Shown in pieces: positions 35,083 through 44,001 of a stretch of 44,589 bases of DNA. How positions within the stretch are numbered: position 1 is the stretch's first letter; the number at the start of each line of letters is the position of its first letter. A program made the position numbers and the translations under genes. The notes below the pieces were generated by a model. That model made no database searches and had not been told where the DNA came from. It was given only the letters and a program-made list of their open reading frames with translations. This DNA is from Candidatus Aenigmatarchaeota archaeon (GTDB lineage Archaea > Aenigmatarchaeota > Aenigmatarchaeia > QMZP01), in assembly GCA_030670085.1 (NCBI GenBank), contig DAOVCJ010000005.1, positions 1-44,589 on the forward strand. The letters run 5' to 3'.

Positions 35083-37743
35083 TTACTTCACCAGTTGCCC
35101 TATCTGGTTTATGTAATTCTGATAACCTGCAAGGTCCCCTGTCTTGAGCGCATCCTGCGCCTTGTTGAACAGTTCAGCTATCTTTCCAAGCTTCTCCCTG
35201 TCAGTCAAACCCGTTGGTGGCGAGGGACCGGACGGGATTGAGATATCCCCGAATATCTCTTCCAGGGCCTGGTCCAGGGTTTCCTGCATTGTCACTTGGT
35301 TCTCGTACACCACTATAACCCTCTTGAGCTCAGGAAGGGTTCCCTTCTCCGTCGCCTCAAGATAAAGGGGTTCTATGTAGAGTATGGAGTTCTCTATCGG
35401 GATTATCAACGTATTCCCCCTTATCACATTAGAGCCGGCCTGGCTCCACAGGGTTATTCTCTGTGATATCTCTGTGTCCTGGTCTATCCTTGCCTCTATC
35501 TGCATGGGTCCATAGGTCAGGACCTGTTTTGAGAACTGGAAAACAACCAGGTTCCCGTACCCAGGGGAATCACACCTCGCAGCCATCCATCCGATCAGAT
35601 TCTCCTTGCCCCTTGGTATGAACGGAATCATGAGTATGAACTCCTCCTTCTCCTCTCCAGGAAGCTTCATTATTATGTAGTAGGGGATCATCTCCTGCCT
35701 TCCTTCCCTGTAAATCTCCTCAGGAATAACCCAGGCATCCTCCTTGTTGTAGAAAACCCTCGGGTCCTTCATGTGGTAGATTGAATAAAGCTCTGCCTGT
35801 ATCCTGAACAAATCCTCTGGATACCTTATGTGCTTCTGCAGGTCAGCAGGCATCTGGGAGAAATCCTGGAAAAGGTCAGGGAAGATTTTCATGTACGTGT
35901 TTATCACCGGGTCTTCTCTGTCTATCACGTAATACGTAACATCCCCACTGTAGGCGTCAACCACAACCTTCACAGAATTTCGTATGTAGTTGAATCCCCA
36001 CCCCGAGGTCGTGTAGATGGGTTCTGAGTATGGATATGCATTGGTTATCGTGTAAGCATCAATTATCCAGTAAAGCCTTCCCTCAGAGACAACAATGTAA
36101 GGGTCATGATCATACCAGATGAATGGGGCTATCGTGTCAATCCTTGACTTTATGTCCCTGTGCATCAGGATTTTACTTTCCGGCTTAATGGAACCCGAAA
36201 CAAGGAGCTCAATCGAGCCGTACTTGGCAGCGTAAACTAGTCTCCTGAAGAAGTCTGAGAGCTCCACCCCGCCAGACCCCGTATAAGTCGTGTATATGTT
36301 CTGCTCACCGCTCGGGTAGTCAAGCTCCTCTGTTGTGGTGTCAATTACCGCGTACTCGGATATCCCTTCCCCATAGTATATCTCCGGCCTGTTTATGTCG
36401 AAATATTGGGATTCAGGGGGTATGTCCTTTATGTAGAACACAGGGAGGCCATTAGAAACCCTGTCAACAGGGTTCATCACAGCCCCGTAGCCGTGCGTGT
36501 AGGTGAGGTGCTGGTTGACCCATGTTTGTGCCTTTGGAGGCAGGTCCCAGATATCCATCTCCCTTGCAGACACCATGACCTGCTTGTAATTCCCGTTTAT
36601 GTCATACCGGTCAATATCCACGTCATTGAATTCGTAGTAGGTCCTGAAGAGCTGGAGCTGGTTGTAGGTCGCTATCAGGGGCCTCCAGTCCCACAGCCTT
36701 ATGTTGCCTATGGTTCCTGGATTGTTTTCGATATCCTGCTTTGTGAGGTTGTAGGAGATGGGGAACATGCTTTCATCAATATCCTGCAGGCCATATGCAG
36801 CCAGCGTATTCTGGATGTTCCTCTCTATGTAGGGGCTCTCCATGTTGAATTCATCAGGGGAAACCATGAAAAGCTGAACCAGACCCGCTGCCCCGAAGCC
36901 CAGTACAAGAACAACAAGGAAAACCCCCAGCATGATCATCCGGGGTTTCAGCCTCTTTGACCGGGAACCTGCCAAAAAGACAAGACCGGTTATCACGGAT
37001 ATGAAGAGCATCACCTGCAGGAGGGGAAGTATAACGTTCAGGTCCATGTATCCTGCCCCGTAAACCACCCCGGTCTCTGAAAAAAGGAGGCTGAACTGAG
37101 CAAGGTAGAATCCGAGCCCTATGACCAGGAGCAGAATCCCTGCCAGTATGCTCAGGTGCGTCAATGCCTTTTCCGTCATCATATCCTCGAATGGCTTGCT
37201 TCCGCTCCCCTCTTCCATCTCAATCTCCACACCAGTCGGGCGGGAGGGCAGTGAGTAGTATATGTGGGCTCCCCATACCAGGAGCATTGTAGGGACAATC
37301 AGCATAGCCAGATATGTAAGTATCATTCCATAGAATGGAAGGGTAAAGGCATAGAACCCGATATCCAGGCCAAAAACAGGATCAAGCACGCCAAAGCTTG
37401 TGGGATTCATGAACTTCAGAAAAACCTCCCAGCTGGAGAATCCCACGCCCACGAACAGGGCTATGAATGCCGCAATTATGTAAAAAACCACCCCACCGGA
37501 CTTCTTCCTCCTGGATTTCTTCAGAGCGATTCTCCTCGCAACCTTGAGGTTCACAAGGGAGAAAGCCAGGAACCCGAGCCCAAAAAGGACTCCAAGGCCA
37601 ATGCTTGTGCACAGCATGGTAAGGAACACGCTCTCATACCCAAGAGAAGCGAACCAGAACCATTCCCCGAATATCCCCAGCAGTGCTGAGAACAGTCCCA
37701 GCAGAATAATAATGACCAACACTATGATACTTCCATACCTCAT
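35083..37743 (-). CDS. UPF0182-family membrane protein
   Basis: Seven N-terminal TM helices, large domain with TYTHGYGAVMNPVDRV, EQNIYTTYTGSGGVELSDFFRRLVYA, APFIWYDHDPYIVV. Confidence 0.95.
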   Translation of the reverse strand: MRYGSIIVLVIIILLGLFSALLGIFGEWFWFASLGYESVFLTMLCTSIGLGVLFGLGFLAFSLVNLKVARRIALKKSRRKKSGGVVFYIIAAFIALFVGVGFSSWEVFLKFMNPTSFGVLDPVFGLDIGFYAFTLPFYGMILTYLAMLIVPTMLLVWGAHIYYSLPSRPTGVEIEMEEGSGSKPFEDMMTEKALTHLSILAGILLLVIGLGFYLAQFSLLFSETGVVYGAGYMDLNVILPLLQVMLFISVITGLVFLAGSRSKRLKPRMIMLGVFLVVLVLGFGAAGLVQLFMVSPDEFNMESPYIERNIQNTLAAYGLQDIDESMFPISYNLTKQDIENNPGTIGNIRLWDWRPLIATYNQLQLFRTYYEFNDVDIDRYDINGNYKQVMVSAREMDIWDLPPKAQTWVNQHLTYTHGYGAVMNPVDRVSNGLPVFYIKDIPPESQYFDINRPEIYYGEGISEYAVIDTTTEELDYPSGEQNIYTTYTGSGGVELSDFFRRLVYAAKYGSIELLVSGSIKPESKILMHRDIKSRIDTIAPFIWYDHDPYIVVSEGRLYWIIDAYTITNAYPYSEPIYTTSGWGFNYIRNSVKVVVDAYSGDVTYYVIDREDPVINTYMKIFPDLFQDFSQMPADLQKHIRYPEDLFRIQAELYSIYHMKDPRVFYNKEDAWVIPEEIYREGRQEMIPYYIIMKLPGEEKEEFILMIPFIPRGKENLIGWMAARCDSPGYGNLVVFQFSKQVLTYGPMQIEARIDQDTEISQRITLWSQAGSNVIRGNTLIIPIENSILYIEPLYLEATEKGTLPELKRVIVVYENQVTMQETLDQALEEIFGDISIPSGPSPPTGLTDREKLGKIAELFNKAQDALKTGDLAGYQNYINQIGQLVK

Positions 37744-37835
37744 TAAAACACCTGGCTTTAATATTGAATTGCTGGTTTTTAAAGACTTCAGAATATTAAA
37801 CCTTCATTTATAAGTCAGGCTTCGAAAGATTTAGT

Positions 37836-38105
37836 ATGGTAAAGAGAGTTATCAAAAGGGATGAAAGAAGAGAAGATTTCGACAGAGAAAAGCTAAGAAG
37901 AGGAATACTAAGAGCAGCAGAGAGAGCAGAGGTTAAGGAAGACAGGGCAAGAGAGCTGGCAGACAGGATAGCAGAGAGGATAGAGAAAGAAGACAGGGAA
38001 GAGATGAAAGCAGAAGAGATAAGGGACAAGCTCCTGGAGGAGCTTGACAGAGAAGAGAAAGCAGTAGCTGACGCATTCAGGGCATTCAGAGAAGAAAAGA
38101 AATAA
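37836..38105 (+). CDS. Standalone ATP-cone-domain-like protein
   Basis: VIKRDERREDFDREKLRRGILRAAERAEV...IRDKLLEELDREEKAVADAFRAFRE. Confidence 0.75.
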   Translation: MVKRVIKRDERREDFDREKLRRGILRAAERAEVKEDRARELADRIAERIEKEDREEMKAEEIRDKLLEELDREEKAVADAFRAFREEKK

Positions 38106-38204
38106 GATATCTGTTGATTGGCACATTAATACCAAGTTTTTTGTCAGGTCTAGTTCTAATCTGATTTTGTATACAAAAAGTTTAATTAAATATTTTAAAC
38201 CCGC

Positions 38205-38606
38205 TTATAAATATTGCTTTAATTTGGGTAGCGCATCACACATATTAGGAACCAAAGAACCAGATTCTTTCAATTTCATCAATTCACTGAAGGAATACCA
38301 CTCCAGGCCACTGATTTTATCCCCTTCGATAACCCCTGGTTCGCCCCCTACCATGTCACAGAAATACATATGCACAGAGAATTCGCCTTCTGGAGAATGG
38401 GTATCATGCACGCCAAAAAGCTCTGTGGGCATGACCTTTACACCAATCTCTTCTTGAATTTCTCTGATAACTGCTCCTTCCCAGTCCTCATTATCGTTTT
38501 TCTTGCCCCCGGGCGGTTCAATCCGCAAATCATCATGCTTTGTGTTGTGAACCAGGAGCAGTCTTCTATCCCTAATAATCAGCCCAGCAACCATATCCCG
38601 TTTCAT
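38205..38606 (-). CDS. NUDIX hydrolase
   Basis: Nudix box GGKKNDNEDWEGAVIREIQEEIGV. Confidence 0.92.
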   Translation of the reverse strand: MKRDMVAGLIIRDRRLLLVHNTKHDDLRIEPPGGKKNDNEDWEGAVIREIQEEIGVKVMPTELFGVHDTHSPEGEFSVHMYFCDMVGGEPGVIEGDKISGLEWYSFSELMKLKESGSLVPNMCDALPKLKQYL

Positions 38607-38665
38607 ATAATAAGACTACAGAATTTCAAGCTTTTAAACCACTATCCCAACCTTTAATTGATACC

Positions 38666-38863
38666 ATGAGAGGAAGGGGAAGATACTGCCAGAAGTGCGG
38701 CATAGAGACCCGGGATCTCGGCCAGGACGAGCATGGAAGATACCTCTGCCCGGCCTGCAGGGGACTGCCACCAAAGAAGGAGGAAACCCGAAGGGAAAAG
38801 CTCAGGAAACTGTGGGAGATGGACGATAACGTGGTCAGGCACAGGGTAAGGCAGGGGAGATAA
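38666..38863 (+). CDS. Small zinc-ribbon protein
   Basis: YCQKCGIETRDLGQDEHGRYLCPACRG; C-terminus MDDNVVRHRVRQGR. Confidence 0.7.
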   Translation: MRGRGRYCQKCGIETRDLGQDEHGRYLCPACRGLPPKKEETRREKLRKLWEMDDNVVRHRVRQGR

Positions 38864-38893
38864 GAGACTATGCAATTCAAGTTTCCCAAGGTT

Positions 38894-39148
38894 TTAGCCA
38901 AGATTTGAAGCAATATCCTCTAATATAGAACTAATCCTACTGATGTCAGAACTTACATTTGTCATTGCCTCGGTTGCCTGATCAAGGGTCTGGATTCCTC
39001 CCAACCACGTCATTGCAATAAAGACCACTAAAACGATAATAACGACAACACATATCCAGATCAGCGTTGATTTTGAGATTTCCAGTTTAAGCTTTGCTTC
39101 CTTCTTTGCTGCGACTTCTTTTGCAACTTCCTTTTTTTCTTCTACCAT
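38894..39148 (-). CDS. Small single-TM protein
   Basis: KLKLEISKSTLIWICVVVIIVLVVFIAMTWLGG. Confidence 0.65.
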   Translation of the reverse strand: MVEEKKEVAKEVAAKKEAKLKLEISKSTLIWICVVVIIVLVVFIAMTWLGGIQTLDQATEAMTNVSSDISRISSILEDIASNLG

Positions 39149-39160
39149 AGTCCCTCCAAT

Positions 39161-42157
39161 TTATCCTACGGGTCGCGGCCCCACAGCATATATAATATCG
39201 ACCAATGAGCCCTCACAGTACGGCAATACCCTTTCCTCAGGCGGGTTAATGCCCAGGTGATAGTTTGGAACCTTGCATATCATCTCGTATGGTGGGTTCC
39301 ATTCCTCTGGAGTCATCCCTTCGGGGCAGCAGGGAACGCCCTCTACTACAACCTGTGTCAGGATGCAGCGGTCTCCCTCAAGTCCCTTAATCTTCGCCAC
39401 CATACCCGTGCCCGAGCCCCCTGGCCTGAATATTGCCGGCCTGCATTCCCTGAATGCCATGTTAAAGCATCCGCCGTCCATGCCGCAGTCTGTCACCCCT
39501 TGTACAACCCTTGCTTGTGCCTTTTCTATTATATTAAGTAACGAACCCTCACAGTAAGGCAATATCCTTTCCTCGGGTGGTTCAGTGCCCAAGTAATAGT
39601 CTGGAACCTTGCAGATCATTTCATAAGGGGGATTCCATTCCTCCGGGGTTATAGTCACCTCCCCCAACGGGTAGGGTGAACCCTCCTCTACAATAAGATG
39701 AATAACGCAGACGTTGTCCTCTAATCCATGAATCTTCACAATTGGTCCGCCATTAGGTGGCAGGTATGTTCCTGGCCTGCACGCTCTGAATGCCATTTCG
39801 AAACCCTTCTCTTCTTCTGTTGGACAGTCCGGACATCCTGGACACTCATTAGGATCGCATATACCATTATCCAGGCATCCGGAACACTGGGTTTGCTCAA
39901 ATCCCCTTTCCTGGCCAAATCTCATGCATTCTTCAGTGTTTCCAGGTCTTGAACAATACTCCTTGCATTCTTGTTCAGATGTGCAGCCCCCGGGACCTGA
40001 AATCTGCTCTGGTGGTCCTGACATTTGTTTCATTACCTCTACCAGGGAGCCCTCGCAGTACGGGAATATGCCCTGCTCAGGATCTCTAACACCCAGGGAA
40101 TAATCAGGAATCTTGCAGGTCATCTCGTATGGCGGATAGACACCCGGGATCATGCCTGGTGGAGGAGCTTGATCCTCTGGGAGGATAGCATACAAAACGC
40201 ATTTGTCGCCCTCCAGTCCCCTAATCTCCACGATAGGACCCCTCTCACCTTCTGGTCTGAATGTAATCTTTTTACAGGACCTGAATGCCATGTCAAAGCA
40301 TCGCCCATCCGTGCCGCAATCCTTTACATCACCCCTTGTTATGTCCATGACATCGTCACCAGTGCTCAGCATGAGGTAGAGAATATCCTTCAGTATGACA
40401 TCCTTTATGTACATCACATCGTACTTTATGTCCATCAGATCAGAGATTGTTATGGAGGCCACCCTCTCCTTGAGTTTTGTTTTTATCTCATCAACCTTTG
40501 ACTTTGCAGAGTAAAACATGTCAGCAACCCGCCTGAACCTCTCTGCTTCCGGCGAGCCGATACGTGCGTAGTAATTTGCAATATCATCCGTCTTTCTCCC
40601 AAGCTCGTTAAGCTCTATCTTCAGGCTTTCCAGGCTGAATGCTATTCCCAGCAACTCTGTTACATCAGGTACCCTTTTGATTGGTTCAACACGAATCTCA
40701 TGCTCTCCTGGCATGATACATTCGTGGAAGACTATGTATCCAAATTCGTCCCGCTTTTCTATGAACTCCCCTCCCATTTCCATGCATTTTTCCCTCGCTT
40801 CCTTAGGAATCTCCCTGAGTCTTCCGGGTTCACCGCACCTCAGGAACGGGCAACCCATTGGATCAAAATCCTCAATTACTTCAAGGCCCCTTTCAAAGCA
40901 TTCCCTCTTAAGCTCCTCCTCTTTCGGTCCATAAATGATTGGGGGGCACACTGGCCTTTCCGGTTGTACGCATTTGACAATCTTACAGCCGCCTTCGTAC
41001 ACAATAACGCCCTCCTGGCCCATATCAGCACACTTGGCAAGAATCCTGTCAATATCTTCTGGATGAGGACACGCTATTGGTGTGATTGGCAGTGTTGGAA
41101 TGTCTCCAAATATGCAGTCTATGAATAGGCAGTTGCCTGGTGGCGGACCGATCCCTCTGACTGGTTTGCCACCCCCTTCAATGCATTTCTTTTCCCATCC
41201 CTCTGGTATTGGAGGGCATTCTATCGCTACGGGTTGCTCACAGATAACATGAACAAATCCCTCCGGACTGACCTCTTCCCAGCATTCCGGAGGCAGGGGA
41301 CATGGCTCGCAGACGCATCCTGCATCTATCAGTTTGCAGGGTCTTGTCACGCCATCAGGACAGATATCATCAACAGGGCAGCAATCTATTGGACAATATT
41401 CCCCGTACTCACAAATACCATTACCACAGACTGATGGTGGGGGTATTGGTTTTGGAGGCTCAGGTCCAGGGGCGCACGGGCATTCACCAGAGCATGCTAT
41501 GTCAATGCCAGCACAATCTGCCTGACAGGAGTTGGGATACGTACTACCATCAACACCGCAGACAGGACGGTATAAAAGCGAGCAAATACAGGGTTCTGGA
41601 GCACAATCCTCTAAACATGTTTCATCTTCACCAAATTCGCAGATTCCATTGCCACAAACTGGCGGGGGGCATTGATTTTCCGGAGATATCATGCAAATCC
41701 ACTGGCCGTTTTCACACCCACACCAGGGAACCCCTGTCACACCATCAGGGCAGATATACGGTTTTACTTCACCCTCTGCACACTCTACTGGAGCCTCATG
41801 CCCCGTACAATCTGGTACGCATGCATAACAGCCTACTTCTTCGTCACAGGGGTTTAGACAGCTTACCTTTGTCCCGTCAGGGCAGACTGTCTCTGTTATA
41901 CCACAATCAACACCGGCGCAGGGGCCGCCAACAACCACATCGTGTCCCGTACAGTCCGGGGCACAGGATGAGCAGGAACCAGTAGCAGGATCGCATGTAT
42001 TAGGGCAGGAAGCGACAAAGCCATCATGGCATTCCTTTGTTGAATCAGGACACGCTATGCCAGCGCAAAGGTCAGTGGTCTCGTTCGTCTCTGCAATGGC
42101 CGGAAGAGCCAAAACCAAGAACAAAATGATAGTGAGAACGAATGCAATCGACTTCAT
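39161..42157 (-). CDS. Large secreted Cys-rich protein with Kazal-like motif and three-copy C-terminal domain
   Basis: Signal peptide; CGNGICEFGEDETC and CGNGICEYGEYC motifs; CICSLLYRPVCGVDGSTYPNSCQADCAG; three repeats ending PPYEMxCKxPxYxLG...PYCEGSL. Confidence 0.85.
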   Translation of the reverse strand: MKSIAFVLTIILFLVLALPAIAETNETTDLCAGIACPDSTKECHDGFVASCPNTCDPATGSCSSCAPDCTGHDVVVGGPCAGVDCGITETVCPDGTKVSCLNPCDEEVGCYACVPDCTGHEAPVECAEGEVKPYICPDGVTGVPWCGCENGQWICMISPENQCPPPVCGNGICEFGEDETCLEDCAPEPCICSLLYRPVCGVDGSTYPNSCQADCAGIDIACSGECPCAPGPEPPKPIPPPSVCGNGICEYGEYCPIDCCPVDDICPDGVTRPCKLIDAGCVCEPCPLPPECWEEVSPEGFVHVICEQPVAIECPPIPEGWEKKCIEGGGKPVRGIGPPPGNCLFIDCIFGDIPTLPITPIACPHPEDIDRILAKCADMGQEGVIVYEGGCKIVKCVQPERPVCPPIIYGPKEEELKRECFERGLEVIEDFDPMGCPFLRCGEPGRLREIPKEAREKCMEMGGEFIEKRDEFGYIVFHECIMPGEHEIRVEPIKRVPDVTELLGIAFSLESLKIELNELGRKTDDIANYYARIGSPEAERFRRVADMFYSAKSKVDEIKTKLKERVASITISDLMDIKYDVMYIKDVILKDILYLMLSTGDDVMDITRGDVKDCGTDGRCFDMAFRSCKKITFRPEGERGPIVEIRGLEGDKCVLYAILPEDQAPPPGMIPGVYPPYEMTCKIPDYSLGVRDPEQGIFPYCEGSLVEVMKQMSGPPEQISGPGGCTSEQECKEYCSRPGNTEECMRFGQERGFEQTQCSGCLDNGICDPNECPGCPDCPTEEEKGFEMAFRACRPGTYLPPNGGPIVKIHGLEDNVCVIHLIVEEGSPYPLGEVTITPEEWNPPYEMICKVPDYYLGTEPPEERILPYCEGSLLNIIEKAQARVVQGVTDCGMDGGCFNMAFRECRPAIFRPGGSGTGMVAKIKGLEGDRCILTQVVVEGVPCCPEGMTPEEWNPPYEMICKVPNYHLGINPPEERVLPYCEGSLVDIIYAVGPRPVG

Positions 42158-42192
42158 ACAATATAATATTATTGTCTAAATTGTATATAAAT

Positions 42193-42213
42193 AGATATAA
42201 CGGTGTTATATCT
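42193..42213. promoter_or_regulatory. Perfect 9-bp-arm palindrome upstream of the 39161..42157 promoter
   Basis: AGATATAAC-GGT-GTTATATCT; abuts the minus-strand TTTATATA box. Confidence 0.6.
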
Positions 42214-42214
42214 C

Positions 42215-42247
42215 GTGGTTAGGCACAGAGTAAAAAGCAGAAGATAG
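42215..42247 (+). pseudogene. Relic resembling the 3' end of 38666..38863
   Basis: GTGGTTAGGCACAGAGTA... reads VVRHRVKSRR*, compared with VVRHRVRQGR* at 38831. Confidence 0.45.
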
Positions 42248-42256
42248 TTTATACAT

Positions 42257-42541
42257 TCACTGGCAAAGGTTCTCATCCGAGCAGATATCCAGCGCATTCA
42301 AGCATTCATCGCTTGGTTGTGCGATCACAGGACAGCTTATCTCAGTCCCGTCGGGCTTTACTATCTTGAACCCACTACCGGCGAGTCCTGACATCACCTT
42401 AAAGGAACCATCCGTGCAGGACGAGACAGCGATTACATCCGGATCATAGCACTGGGGGGGTTTAAATGGGTAAAGAACCACAGCTATCGCAGCGATCACA
42501 ATCACAACGATAATGACCCCGATGATATATGCTGTTTTCAT
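42257..42541 (-). CDS. Single-TM hypothetical protein with Cys-containing domain
   Basis: MKTAYIIGVIIVVIVIAAIAVVLYPFKPPQCYDPDVIAVSSC... Confidence 0.65.
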   Translation of the reverse strand: MKTAYIIGVIIVVIVIAAIAVVLYPFKPPQCYDPDVIAVSSCTDGSFKVMSGLAGSGFKIVKPDGTEISCPVIAQPSDECLNALDICSDENLCQ

Positions 42542-42654
42542 ATGATATCCTTATTTCGATTATATAAAAAACAAGACCGTCTAAGGCTTAGAAAGGATTT
42601 TATCTAATCAGGTGCTTTATAAGCCGGCAAATGTAATAATAAAATGGTGGTGTT

Positions 42655-42897
42655 ATGCACTACTGTGAAGAAAAACTTGAAAGAATAAAGTCCATGCATA
42701 CCTCGAACTTTATTTTCTGGATCATGGCCAAGTTCCTTTTCGGCCTGGGCGTGGGTATACTCCTGCCCGTGTACTTCTTTGCTTACGGGTGGATTATTGT
42801 AGGGTGGATGCTTATAGTGTTCGCCATTATACTTGCTATACCGGCCCTGGTTGCTGTCTACAAGGAAAAAGGCAAAGTTCCCCCCAAATTGAAATAG
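42655..42897 (+). CDS. Small two-TM membrane protein, paralog of 31386..31604
   Basis: AKFLFGLGVGILLPVYFFAYGWIIVGWMLIVFAIILAIP. Confidence 0.75.
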   Translation: MHYCEEKLERIKSMHTSNFIFWIMAKFLFGLGVGILLPVYFFAYGWIIVGWMLIVFAIILAIPALVAVYKEKGKVPPKLK

Positions 42898-42907
42898 AGC
42901 CTTGAGG

Positions 42908-42946
42908 ATGGACTATAATGTGGTGAAGCACAGAACATTCTTCTAG
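42908..42946 (+). pseudogene. Relic resembling the 3' end of 38666..38863
   Basis: Reads MDYNVVKHRTFF*, compared with MDDNVVRHRVRQGR*. Confidence 0.4.
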
Positions 42947-43036
42947 AAATCTTAAAAAGGATTTTCTCTACTGAAAATTACGAAAAAATATATATAAAAC
43001 CGTAAACTTTAAATACACTTATACTAAATTATATAT

Positions 43037-43393
43037 ATGAATTCGGAATATATCCTGGACAAGGAACAGATAAGGATGATAAACGAGAAATACGGAGGCA
43101 GCCTGAGGAGTGATGCTGAAATAGACACCGCCCTGACCTTGGGGAAGGGCAAAAGCGTTTACAGGAAGATAGCTTATCTGTGGAGGGCGATACTCGTTGG
43201 TCACCCCTTTACTGACGGGAACAAAAGAACAGCACTCATAGTTGCCCTCACTGTACTCGATAAATGCAAGATTGAATTAGATGAAAACAAGAAAGAGAAC
43301 ATGGTATCCGAGATAACCAAGATAGCGAAGGAGAACATAACTGATGTTAACAGAATAGAGAGGCTGGTTAGGTATGCTGTCACGGGAAATTAG
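43037..43393 (+). CDS. doc: Doc-type (Fic/Doc superfamily) toxin
   Basis: HPFTDGNKRTALIVAL core motif with Lys in place of Fic Gly; N-terminal I/LDxEQIRMINEKYGG. Confidence 0.88.
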   Translation: MNSEYILDKEQIRMINEKYGGSLRSDAEIDTALTLGKGKSVYRKIAYLWRAILVGHPFTDGNKRTALIVALTVLDKCKIELDENKKENMVSEITKIAKENITDVNRIERLVRYAVTGN

Positions 43394-43400
43394 GAGGATA

Positions 43401-43595
43401 ATGAAGGAAAACGAGAAGTATGCGAAGATTCTGGAGGAATACGACAGGACAGGAAAGTTTCCTCTGGAAAAAATCAGGCGAAGCTTTACCCTCAAGAGGA
43501 TGACCATGAATAAACTGAAGGAAGCCTCTAGGAAGACAGGAAACAGCATGTCCGATATCATCGATGAGCTTGTTGATGATAAGCTGAAGGCTTAA
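43401..43595 (+). CDS. Ribbon-helix-helix-like antitoxin candidate
   Basis: RSFTLKRMTMNKLKEASRKTGNSMSDIIDELVDDKLKA RHH-like; GGAGG just upstream of ATG 43401; directly follows doc. Confidence 0.65.
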   Translation: MKENEKYAKILEEYDRTGKFPLEKIRRSFTLKRMTMNKLKEASRKTGNSMSDIIDELVDDKLKA

Positions 43596-43657
43596 AAAGG
43601 ATAAATGTAAATCTGCCAAAGGTAGGCATATTAATATCATGGCATCGAATATAATCT

Positions 43658-43942
43658 ATGAAAATAAAAGAAGTCAAGTCTAACAGCAATGCAACCCTTG
43701 ATGAGGTTGACGTTGTGAGCAAAGGCGATGTCAGGGAATTTGAGAGATTTGGCAAGCTCGGAAGGGTCTGCAATTGTGTCATAAAGGACGATTCAGGCGA
43801 AATGGAACTAACACTATGGAACGATGAAATAGACACGATTGAAGCTGGGGAGAAAATAAAGATAACCGATGGTTGGGCAAAGGAATGGAACGGAAAGCTG
43901 CAGATATCCATGGGCAAGAACGGAAAGGTTGAGAAACTGTAA
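43658..43942 (+). CDS. OB-fold nucleic-acid-binding protein (RPA/SOSS-B-like)
   Basis: GRVCNCVIKDDSGEMELTLWNDEIDTIEAGEKIKITDGWAKEWNGKLQISMGKNGKVEKL. Confidence 0.88.
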   Translation: MKIKEVKSNSNATLDEVDVVSKGDVREFERFGKLGRVCNCVIKDDSGEMELTLWNDEIDTIEAGEKIKITDGWAKEWNGKLQISMGKNGKVEKL

Positions 43943-44001
43943 AGCAATCTTTAAAACACCTCATCTAAAGCTTAAAAAGGATTTTGATACAACGCTTTAT
44001 T

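Noticed and set aside
36406-36960. 184-aa plus-strand ORF inside UPF0182
   Set aside because: Antisense to a well-supported 886-aa conserved CDS
41302-41985. 227-aa plus-strand ORF with HQ-rich sequence
   Set aside because: Antisense shadow of the 39161..42157 Cys-rich gene; low-complexity composition
43037-43393. Classical Fic AMPylator
   Set aside because: Motif is HPFTDGNKR (Doc-type, Lys in place of the second Gly), so phosphotransferase-type Doc is the better call
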